Shown here piece by piece: positions 21,505 to 33,554 of a DNA stretch of 64,000 bases (position 1 is the stretch's first letter; every line of letters begins with the position of its first letter). Below the pieces are notes generated by a model. The model saw only the letters and a list, made by a program, of their open reading frames with translations. It did no database searches and was not told the origin of the DNA. Position numbers and translations under genes: made by a program. Source of the stretch: Paraphysomonas bandaiensis (Eukaryota > Chrysophyceae); NCBI GenBank assembly GCA_965644295.1, contig CBFFRP010000565.1, positions 35,953-99,952 on the forward strand, in the 5' to 3' direction.

Positions 21505-24500
21505 ATGAGTGTAGAGTACATATGCTATATGTGCAGGAGGGTATTTACAGCCACTTTGAACTTTTTTGCCTGTAGAAATACCGCAGGGGGTCACTACATG
21601 AAATCTCTCACATTGGCGCACCAGCATTTGAACAAAAAGAGTTTAATCAGTTTATTTGACTGGATAATTCCAGGCCGACCCAGTCATGTCGTCATGAAAC
21701 GACGAATATCACAATACAAGCAGCTATCCGTATTTGGTAAATTATGGGATGCATGGCAAATATTTCTCTCTGTGCTCGCATGTGGATTGTATATAGCGGA
21801 GAGCTACTCCACAGGCTACACCGAGCACCAATTTTATACCTGGCATGACGTAATCGTGACCCAGTTTTTCATGCTAGATTTTATATTTAACTGGTTCACT
21901 GCAATCAATACAAAAATATTTTTTCAGAGCTTGATGACTATTGTAGATGTGTTAACGATATTTCCTGTGTACATCAGTCTTGCCACGGGAAGTGATGTTA
22001 ATCTTTCAATATTTCGCTTCATTCGCATATTGCGTTTAGTTCGCGTCCTGCGCACCTTTCGTCTCTTGGGAAGCCTTAGTGGGCTGAAACGGCAATTAAT
22101 CACCTTATCATTGACTTTGATCAGCTTAGTCTTCATGGCAGCGGGTGTGGTAAATGTTCTCGAGAACGACGTGCAGCAGCTGTATTTTGATTGTCAATAT
22201 ATAAACAAGAACACGAACTATCGCCCCTCTTGCGATAGTTATACTGATACTTTTGACATGGACACGTGTGACTGTCGGGAGAAGAATTGTGTACCTGTAT
22301 ATAATCGTTATGATGAGAGATATGAGCCCACTCGCATACAGTGCACAAGTCTACCATTCTTCAATTGTATATATTTCATCATAGTAACAATATCTACAGT
22401 AGGGTATGGTGATATATCTCCTACCTCATCCCATTCTAGAGGCGTAGTTCTATTGTTTATTATAACATCTGCAGTGGTTATACCTATGCAGCTGAAACAG
22501 CTTACTCATCTCCTATCATCGAGCTCTATATTCAGAAGTTCTTATGATGTGCAAAACTCCGAGGAGCATGTTGTGTTATGTGGGCACGTTAATAATCGAT
22601 CCAAACTTGAAAAATTCTTTTTGGAATTTTTCCATCCTGACCGCAAAATGCCATCATCTCCACACTTTCATGTTGTACTACTGTGTCCTGAAGACCCGAG
22701 TGAGGAAGTACGATCCCTCCTCGTATCTCCCAAATTCGACTCACGCGCAAGTTACCTTATAGGTTCGGCACTGTCTGTGGAGGACCTGCAGCGTGCCCGA
22801 GTAGATGTCGCAAGTGCCGTGTTTTTTTTGTGTAATATTGAAGCGAAGGAGGAGGCAGCCCTTTGCGATGGTACCACTATTGTACTCCGTACTCTGGCAG
22901 TCAGTGACTTTAACCCTGACACCCAACTCCTAGTTGAGGTAGTGCACTCTAAAGACAGTGATATACTGAAGAATAACGATGTTGATGTGGTACTGTGTGT
23001 GGATGAATTCAAAACAGTGATGTTGGCAAGAAATGCTGTTTGCCCTGGCTTAAGCACACTCATTAGCAATATTTTCCGAACATATGGTCGCCATCACAAT
23101 CCCAACTCCAGCAACCAACACTGGCTCGCAGAATATAACTATGGCCAGTGTATGGATATCTATTATATTCCCTTACCGGGACTTTTCTTGGAGGCATTTA
23201 ATTTCGATTGGGGAATGGTTGCGGAGAGTCTGTATATCGAATACCACTGCATGTTGCTTGGAGTATTTAGTAACACTGACGGAGAAATTAATCTCAACCC
23301 AATAAATGTTGAATTCAAAGATCCCAAGACTAAGAAAGTGTTCTACGGTATCTTATTGGGACCATCCCAGGATGTAGCGACTCGGATTACCAAAGCTATA
23401 CACGAGTATTCGTCAATTGCGCGAATGGTAAATAGTATGCTTGAGGCAGAGTCATGTTTTGGAGTGCGGGTAGTTCCGAAGCAACACGGGGTCATAAATC
23501 GATCGCAGAGCTCTCATAAGTATTTCACAAATAAATCCGGTCCCACGGACAAGCCAGTGTTACAGGACATCATGCTGTTCAATAAGCTTCAGCGTATTGC
23601 GCGGAAGAGCACTAAACCGGGCTATGTTAAGAGTGTAGAGGACATATCAGGATCAGTCAAAGCTCCGACAAAAGGTAGGAAAATCAATGCGAGGGAAGCG
23701 AAGGCCATTGTATGCTATGGTGGCAATGCGTTGAAAGGAGGTCAAGCAAATACTCCCGTCCCTGACCCTGTTTGGGATGACAGAAGAAGCATGAATGTAA
23801 AAGCAAGCGACATCGGTCAGGTGAACCATGCTCTACATATGACCGACCATATTATCGTCTTCGGTTGTCGGGACAACTTTTCGTCATTCGTGGAATATGC
23901 TGATATGCCTGTCGTGCGTGAAATGAACGGCTTTATTCGACCAATACTATACGTTGGCTCCGAATTACCGACAAAGTGGAAAATGCTTAAAATGAAGCAC
24001 AAAGATTTATATTTTTTAGAAGGCGATATTTCACTAAAAAGCACCTTATCGCGCACGAATGTGGGACATGCGTATAGCGTCGTCATGCTGACACAGCGCC
24101 GGGAGGAGTTGGAATTCGAAGAGAGTGAAAATCTCGACTTCGAAATGCTCTTTTTGTATCTCAAAATTGCTTCGTGTATTCCGTCCAACGTTCACTTCAC
24201 AGTAGAACTGACAAGTGGACAGAACATGAGTGTCCTGAACTCTGTAACAGTTAAAAAGGAGAGAAGAGATGACAATTCTACGCCTCACTACGGCCCTGGA
24301 AACGACATGGATACTGGGGATACTCTATCATTTGAAGAAAGACTAATGCTCGAGGGTATGCTTGATGACAGCAGAGGTGAGTAAAGCATAAATTGTTAAG
24401 GTGAGAGTCTTTAGTGTTGCGTTGGTTATATAGATCGAGATGTTATGTTGAAACAGCTGCGCACTGTGTACAACTCATCCCGCTCACGCAACGATCCTCA

Positions 24501-25581
24501 TATAAAGCGTGGGCAATTCTTTTCTCAATATGTACGAAACCTGACGCCAGCGTCATCACGGCAATCCAGCGCAAGGCAACTTCTGAAGACAATGCCGGGA
24601 CGCAGATTGAGCTCTGTCCAGTATAGAAGCTCTGTAAAGTCTGAGGTATGCAGTGTGCGTGGCGGTCGAGAAGGCTTACTATGTCGAATGCGTAGTTATG
24701 TTTTGTGATGTTTGATTGGCGAATTTTATTTTGTAGATTCCGATATTTGGCAGCACTGACTGGGATGGACAAGATAACTATACGAATTTTGCAATATATG
24801 CCGCAGGCCGGACGTTTGTTCCAGATGTAGTAGATAATATATTGACGCAGGTGTGTAGAGAGGATCCTTGGTTTTGTTAATACTTGTATCTTAATGCTAG
24901 CATCTATTGTATTGGTGATGTATATATGTTACTGAAAATTGTATGTATATTGTTTGCGACATTGCACCACAGTGTTTTTCTTATCGCGCCCATTGTAGAG
25001 TTTTTTCTCATCACTGACGTCAAACATATGCGAGGGGCTCGTATGTGGTCAAGAAAATCAGGGGATATTTCTAATTCCCTTACCGAGAACTTTCACTTAC
25101 AGATACTTTAGTGATGTATATCGCGCCTGTATCTCGCGATGCGTAAGTCTCCTGCGAGTACAACTGTCTTCTGTTGACATATGCTTCAGGTGTTGGTCAT
25201 TGGGCTATACCGTGCTGCCTCGTTGTCAGAACAGTCATTTATGCCTTTCGTGTACACCTGTCCTCCTCCTCGAACTGTTTTGAATACTTTTGACAAGCTT
25301 TACGTGTATGGCACCCCTGCTAATATTAAAAACTGTGAAAGGGTTCTCTCACTGCCATTCGGAAAAATGGGAAATATGGTTACCCTTGGTATGCAAACTG
25401 CGCACAAGTTGTACGATCATATAATACCAAATGTGTGACCTCTACGTAATAATTGTTTTGTCTGTATTTAGGAACGGATGAGTCTATCATGAGGCGTCGC
25501 AGAAGCGTATCCACTCCGACATCCGTAAAATCACCGCAAAATATATTTTGCCCTTCCAATGAATTATCTACACAAGTGTGA
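21505..25581 (+). CDS. Slo/BK-type voltage-gated K+ channel with RCK domains
   Basis: Exon 1 (21505-24376) alone gives 957 residues; exons 24434-24645, 24737-24850, 24999-25018, 25103-25142, 25190-25388 and 25472-25581 extend it in phase to 1188 residues, the usual Slo1 length. S1-S3 span about residues 82-163; S4 near 167-190 carries regularly spaced arginines (FRFIRILRLVRVLRTFRLLG); the filter STVGYGD is near residue 297. RCK1 starts near 354 (HVVLCGHVNNRSKLEKFF) and RCK2 near 783 (IIVFGCRDNFSSFVEY). The segment GSTDWDGQDNYTNF sits where animal BK has its calcium bowl but is less acidic. The S5-pore turret is long and Cys-rich. Tetramers should gate K+ efflux by voltage and RCK ligands. The two tiny exons are inferred from phase. 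If the last intron is retained, a stop at 25438 gives a different tail; the spliced tail contains RRRRSVS. Confidence 0.9.
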
Positions 25582-26045
25582 CCTTCGTACGATATTGTTT
25601 CTGTATCGCATAAGTCGCCTTGGACTTTTTCTTGTACTGTGTTCGTCTATGCGGTGACGCCCATTATTATTTTGTTTTCATGTGTGCTGCGCATGACTCT
25701 GTCGTGATATTCATGCAGTATGTGCACTAATTTATACTTTGGTTTATTATTTTCTGGTGTAATTTTCAGTTGTTACATGCATGATGTAAAATAGAGTGGT
25801 TGTCATATTATTAATGCCAAAATAGTTTGTATAATTGGTAATTATGATTGATTTTTCGCTATTTGTATTCAGAACCAATTATAGTTAGCCATTTTCGAAT
25901 CTCATGCAACATGCGTTCACCTCTACTTAGATATATATATCATAGCCGATATCAGCTTCATCAATCTCTGTATCGTTGCTATCACTGTCTGAACGGGGAT
26001 TTATTCTAACAACATTTTTCTCATGTCTTGTGAAATTAAACGGGA
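25582..26045. other. Intergenic, nothing recognised
   Basis: 3' flank of the channel gene; AT-rich with no gene seen. Confidence 0.5.
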
Positions 26046-28030
26046 CTAGAGAATGCCTTATTATTAGCAATGGGCGTTTCAGAGTCGAACTAATTTAGCA
26101 TTGCAATTTAACTAACTAGTGCTTAACCATCAACAAAGTCGGGCTCGCATATTTCGTGGTGTTCTGGGGGATAAGTACCGGAGATATTTCTCCTGAAACT
26201 AACGGAAGCCACATATATATAGTTAGCAGATATTGTTCTGCCCACTCATAGCCAAATGCTTGTGTGGTACAAGGGACAATATAAGTGTCACTTGTGTAGA
26301 CAGCTTTGGGCCTTGACGTATAAACAGGCATTCGGGAATGGGTCCACCTCAAGGGCATCCGGGGTATTGGGCTACCTGCTGAAGTCAAGCATCCGGGAAT
26401 AGGCCCACCTCAAAGGCATCGGGGTATTGAGAGCTTACTGCAGAAGTCAAGCATCCGGGCTGTTCACCTTGAGTACAGAGAGCGAAAGTGGTTGCATCTT
26501 ACACTTTGGTGATGCACAAGCAGCTTTCGTAGCGCTAAATAGTAGAATATCAGAGTTAAGCAATAGTTAGTTAAATTATAATGCTACATTGGTTCTGACA
26601 CTTACATGCCTACAATTGGACGCTACGAAAGCTGCTTGTTCGTCACCGAAAGCAGCAAGATGCTCTATCACTCAAAAACCGAACGCAGTGAGAAAGCAGA
26701 ATAATATATTGAAAGTCTTTTTATTTAGCAATAGGCGTTAAAAACTCGTTCCGATATAGTGGCTAGTTGAATGCTAGATCTACCAGTTAGACCTCTACCC
26801 ATAACTAATCAGCACAAATTCTATTATCCTACTATTTAGCGCTACAGAAGCTGCTTGTGCGTCGCCGCAAGCACCAAGGTGCAACCACTTCCGTTCTTAA
26901 TGTTGTTTGTGAGTTTCGCACTGCTCGTGTGTCTTAGGACTCACTGGCGCGTGTTGTCCGGGGGTCTCCCCTTGGGATAAGGTTCCGCCAGGCTCTGAGG
27001 TACAGGGTTCTGTATTAAGGTCCTGAGTGTACCGAGCACTAGATGTGTGTGCTGAGAGGTTGATGGTGTGGTGGAATGTGGCGGTGTCGCCGTGCACCGT
27101 CTGGGCGTCAGGCATAGGTGGAGTTGCCGGAGACAGTCCTTGGGATGTCAGTGACTCATGGATGTGATCTCCAAAAGCCGTCTCGAGTTGTGCAGTTGTG
27201 ATGGTACCCGTCCAGAATCTCTCCACCTGTGGAACGGAAGGATTCCAGGCCCTGCTGGAGAGCCGCTGTAGTACAGTGGTGGTCCATTGGGGTAGTTCCG
27301 GATTTCTCAGCTCTTCTTGAAGCGCGTTTTTGTGGCTGTGAAATGCAGACTCCCTTATCTGCGTTATGGCGTCATTTGTACAGTCTAGACACATATGCTT
27401 GAGTGAGTCTAGTCGAAATCCGCAGTCAGAACATGCGGCTTTAGCCAGGTCGAGTCCGTGTTTGGTTTTCGCCCGGTTTCTTCCTATGCTGAAAGATTTG
27501 TCCCATGTCAGTGCTGCATTGATTACTCGCTGGCGCAGGTGGGAACTCACTTTGTCCTTTGATGGTCCACCATCTGCTTGCGCCAGTTTGCGCGGAAGTA
27601 GTGCCCCACTGTCTGTCCAATATCCAGGAGCCCGGTCGGGATTGTGACCGTAGCGTTGGTCTCTGAGGGTAGTGTAGGCCTCCAGCGTCCGTTGATTGCG
27701 GAGGGATTGGAAATCCGTGAGCAGGGGGCTAGTGCGATACGGCCGTCGTTCCCCAGTTAGGCGCCAGTGCCATAAACCCTCGGTGAGTATTCGCTCAATG
27801 GCTTGGTCCACTTCTATGTTACAGACAGTGTAATTTTGTCGTCCGAGTAGTCTATCTACCTCAAGCCAGTCCTGAGCAAGCAGAATGTTGATATATATCT
27901 AACATCTTTCTGATGACTTCAGGACTTTTGAGTTACAAGCAGCTTTCCTGCCTTCGTAGCCTTAAATAGTAGGATATCAGGGGTATGCACTGTCTTGAAC
28001 GCTTATTGCTAATAATAAGGCATTCGCTAG
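26046..28030. mobile_element. 2-kb terminal-inverted-repeat element
   Basis: The left end (ctagagaatgccttattatt, continuing agcaatgggcgttt) is matched by the complement of the right end (ctagcgaatgccttattatt, agcaataagcgtt), about 35 bp with few differences. The flanks allow a TA or CTAG target duplication; they cannot be told apart because ctag is palindromic. Inside are repeated subterminal blocks (gcgctaaatagtaggatatc; aagctgcttgtgcgtc) in both orientations and one minus-strand ORF. Deletion derivatives occur at 45211-45705 and 47088-47250. No DDE transposase was recognised, so the superfamily is unknown. Confidence 0.8.
26897..27811 (-). CDS. Transposon-internal ORF with a Cys/His cluster
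   Basis: An open frame of about 305 residues, the visible start being GTG; protein-like sequence continues in frame upstream to about 27888 (LEVDRLLGRQNYTV), so the true start is missing or upstream. The first half is basic and Trp/Arg-rich (GLWHWRLTGERRPYRTSP); a CSDCGFRLDSLKHMCLDC cluster near residue 133 could bind zinc and resembles the zinc-binding segment after some LINE reverse transcriptases; the last 90 residues are Ser/Thr/Pro/His-rich. It lies wholly between the inverted ends of the 2-kb element. It could be a partial element protein or a captured host fragment. Base composition is GC-richer than the surrounding element. Function unassigned. Confidence 0.5.
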   Translation of the reverse strand: MDQAIERILTEGLWHWRLTGERRPYRTSPLLTDFQSLRNQRTLEAYTTLRDQRYGHNPDRAPGYWTDSGALLPRKLAQADGGPSKDKVSSHLRQRVINAALTWDKSFSIGRNRAKTKHGLDLAKAACSDCGFRLDSLKHMCLDCTNDAITQIRESAFHSHKNALQEELRNPELPQWTTTVLQRLSSRAWNPSVPQVERFWTGTITTAQLETAFGDHIHESLTSQGLSPATPPMPDAQTVHGDTATFHHTINLSAHTSSARYTQDLNTEPCTSEPGGTLSQGETPGQHAPVSPKTHEQCETHKQH

Positions 28031-28361
28031 AGTTTACTGCATGGTATATTTATCCGGCTAAGGCCATCTACAACTCCAGATTCGAATAGGAAACCTTTCT
28101 CTTTCTGCTTAAGGCCCATGAAAATAGTATTGTATGCTCGCGGTCCCAAAGACAGCACGGGTATACTGGTTCCAACCGGCCTAATGTTCATTACGCATTC
28201 ATGGAATCAATCTTGCGCACAATTAAGAAGTTTATCAATCTAGGAGCAACTAGTTTACCACACACATAGTGCACTAGATAGTCAAATGTAAAAAAATGCC
28301 CCACATTATATATACCATTTAAGAAATATTTTAATTACAATAGCATAAAGGATTACAAAAA
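28031..28361. other. Intergenic, 3' flank of polyubiquitin
   Basis: No gene or repeat recognised. Confidence 0.5.
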
Positions 28362-30568
<2,207 letters not shown>

Positions 30569-31690
30569 TCATATGCCCTCTATGCGCTCTCTAATAGCAG
30601 TACGGTTACCTATTAGAGTTCCACCATCCCTAATTATGGTTGAGGGGAACCACATACGAATAAACGCAGTGCTTAATATAAGTGTAAATATACTGAAATC
30701 CAGCAACAATAAAACAAGCTCGTAAGATGCTTTGTGGTTTGGGGTGAACGAATGTAAGTATGATGTTATTCTTAAAAGAGTGGAAAGGATGGGATTGAGA
30801 AGATGCACGATGGGCATAAACCGTCTAAGTGTAATGTATTCTGGGTGGATTATGCAGCAATCCAGGAGCGCTTTCGTACAATCCCTCCTTGACAGGTAGT
30901 TAATCACTTTCCTGGGATGCCCAATATCGTCCGTAAGAATCGAATGGGTCAGAACTTGAACAAAATGTTTCCAGTATGGATCATGTCGATTCGAATGCAA
31001 TAAGTGATAGCGTATATTACCACATCAGAAGGAGTACGATTTAGATAGAATAGCTTTGATTCGACATTTTGATTCGGTTCCACAGCAATATGATCGGGTC
31101 CTTCGGCAGCAAATATATGATAGACCTGTCCCGCCAGTTAGATATCAGGTTTCTCCCTGGATTGTTGTGGCTATAAGTGCATGTAATTAGAATCTGTCTG
31201 TACAGGAATTCAAGAGTATGATAATAGAAATATATACCAAGCATTGCCCTCTCAAATTTGGTAAGATGTAACCTGTGTAGCAAGAGGTCATAGCGAAGCA
31301 TAAGTATTGATAGGTCATCCCTCCAGTTATTTATTGGTGGGTAACTCTTGAAGATAGACTTCTTCCCTCGTTTATCGTTTACTATATGTACACATCTATC
31401 ATATCGTCATGCCACTATAACCTTAGTTCGAAATCAGAATTTTCCCCTTACTTATCCCATATACGGAGTTGTATAAAAAGAGTGATACTAGTGTATCGAT
31501 ATAAGGATGTGATAATACCAGAATACATCAATACAGCGGATACAACCGAAGTGTCCCATTCTTCCCACTCAGATAAGATTATCATTAAAATTCTTTTCGG
31601 TAATTCAAGTGTACAAATAATGAAGCTACTTATGCACGACTTCCAATTACGTATCCAATACTACCACACTTGACCACATAACAGCCCTGT
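30569..31690 (-). CDS. Unrecognised membrane-protein gene
   Basis: Coding-like segments on the minus strand, each extending through a full local open frame: about 31670-31457 (WKSCISSFIICTLELPKR, then a hydrophobic WDTSVVSAVLMYSGIITS segment), joined in phase by a GT-AG intron to about 31400-31240 (KKSIFKSYPPINNWRDDLS, then RYDLLLHRLHLTKFERAM), a middle piece near 31130-31030 (QVYHIFAAEGPDHIAVEP), and 31000-30569 (TKALLDCCIIHPEYITLR, then a hydrophobic ELVLLLLDFSIFTLILSTAF) to a stop. At least three membrane segments are likely. I could not fix every junction, so the gene may be intact or broken. No family recognised. It lies only about 75 bp downstream of the PKA gene's stop. Confidence 0.42.
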
Positions 31691-31763
31691 AAAATAAAAA
31701 GGGGCTCTGCTAATACGCACCAACATCCAGCAACAACTGCAAACGACACAAATCACGTTATCT

Positions 31764-33098
31764 TTAAATGTAAGACGCCCCAGCAGGACGACCGACTATA
31801 ACATCTAGCTCCGCAAAGGAATTTCTTTCATCTGCGGTAAGATTACTTGTATCTTCAATACTTTCTTCCGGGTAAAAGTCAAAGTTGGAAGTATCACCAT
31901 CGGCAAGGTACGTCGGGACGTATGGGGGAAGTATTAACATTTGTTCTGCAGCAATCCAGTCGATGCCACTGAAATATGCATTTTTCTTTAATGATTCCAA
32001 GCATGATTTATTTGTACATCCGAGTCGCCGAAAACGTCTGCTATTGAGAAACCCCTTTATTGCTGACTGAGTTGTGGCAGCGATTCCTGATGGAAACTTT
32101 ATGTCCCCACGAAGAATCTTTTTATATACACCAAAAGGGTTCTGGTCGTAAAATGGTGGATACCCAGCAACCATTTCGAAAAGAAGGATACCCATAGCCC
32201 ACCTGCAAAGGATTATAAATGACAACCACTTCTTCGTAACCACATGTACACTTACCAGTCTACTGCCCATCCGTAGCCGTTTCCCTGTATGATCTCAGGA
32301 GCCAGATACTCTGGTGTACCGCATAGAGTGAAAGTTCGATCCCTGACGAGCTTCGCAAACCCAAAATCTACCAGACGAATGTGACCGTATCGATCTATAT
32401 AACGACATTAGTGATTAGTTCAATGTATATGAGTTTAGGTACCTATCATGATATTCTCAGGCTTCAGATCGCGGTAGGCAATCTGTAGTGAGTGCATTTT
32501 GCTCAGCCCCGCGGCCACCTCAACCACATAAAACTTTGCAAGATCGTCGGAAAACTTTTCTTCCTTCCGAAGATGTGAAAACAGCTCTCCACCTTGAACA
32601 TACTCCATCATTAAGTATAAATTATTATCATCCTGAAATAAAGCCTCCCTACGTCAAAATTAAATTCAACGACTGAGGTAGAACAGCAGTTCACTTACAT
32701 TTTAACAATCTGCTGGCATCTCAATCGAGACAAAATTCTAATTTCATTCTTCACATGTTCCAGCTGTAGCAGAAGAATAAGACATACACATCATCATAGC
32801 ATTCATAGGCAGCATTACTTGTTGAAGACGAACAATCTTTGCTTTCTTCATTATCTTCAACGCATGGAAGGTATTGTTCTCGATATTTTTAACTAATCTA
32901 ACTCTTCCAAATGAACCTGTGCCTGTCCACTGCGTTACTCGAATAGTTATCATATTATGCACACGCACCTATAGTCTCCAGCATGTCCAGCTGCTGTAAT
33001 CCGAAACTGGCATCTAACAAGGGCTTGAGTGAGTAGTCAGCCGACTCCTCAATATCAGTCGGGTGAAGTTTATTAGTGCTCCAACTAAATAGCTGCAT
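31764..33098 (-). CDS. cAMP-dependent protein kinase catalytic subunit (PKA-C-like)
   Basis: Six exons (33098-32969, 32922-32819, 32763-32699, 32648-32443, 32394-32256, 32202-31764) join in phase into 360 residues; introns are 46, 55, 50, 48 and 53 nt. All kinase landmarks are present: [58 protein letters not shown], the activation loop [15 protein letters not shown] with the phosphorylatable Thr, and [13 protein letters not shown]. The AGC tail shows [12 protein letters not shown], close to the PKA-C tail. Length equals typical PKA-C. The N terminus ([10 protein letters not shown]) lacks a Gly2 myristoylation site and a possible upstream exon is not excluded. It phosphorylates Arg-Arg-x-Ser/Thr sites when cAMP releases the regulatory subunit. 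PKG is less likely because no cyclic-nucleotide domains precede the kinase. Confidence 0.94.
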
Positions 33099-33554
33099 CC
33101 ACAGTGAGAATAAACGCCCTCACAACATGTTATCATATACTCACAGGCATACTGTTCGGCTCTATAAGTATTTCTAAATTAGATCTATGGACATGGTGGT
33201 TCGTGAGTTCAGAGTTGTTTCTATCCTATTAGCAGCAGTAAACTGGAACAGCAGTATTGACATGGAACCCTGTCTGCCTGTCTGCTGCATGTCATGTTCA
33301 TGTGCTGCTGTTCATCCCTACGATGTACTGCTGTACCTATGTACATATACACATATACATACATACTGAAATGTAACTGAAATTTTAGAAATTTCTTCAC
33401 CGTCTCTATAATTCCCCATTTTCTGAACTTAATATCCCCACTTTTGAGATTCAATGTTTTTACAGTTACAATTACACCTCCTTTATGTCCAGTCTTAACC
33501 ACCTGACTAACGGCTCACATAGACTGACTACATCAAACCTCATCGTGTGGACAG
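33099..33554. other. Divergent intergenic region
   Basis: 456 bp between the PKA and SLOG/SLATT starts, presumably both promoters. It contains a short (atac)n-like run near 33345-33366. No gene recognised. Confidence 0.5.

Noticed and set aside
32653-32672. A 20-nt microexon (VEFNFD) in the PKA gene
   Set aside because: It would need flanking introns of 26 and 20 nt and leaves the frame out of phase. A single 50-nt intron (32649-32698) gives [12 protein letters not shown] in perfect phase.
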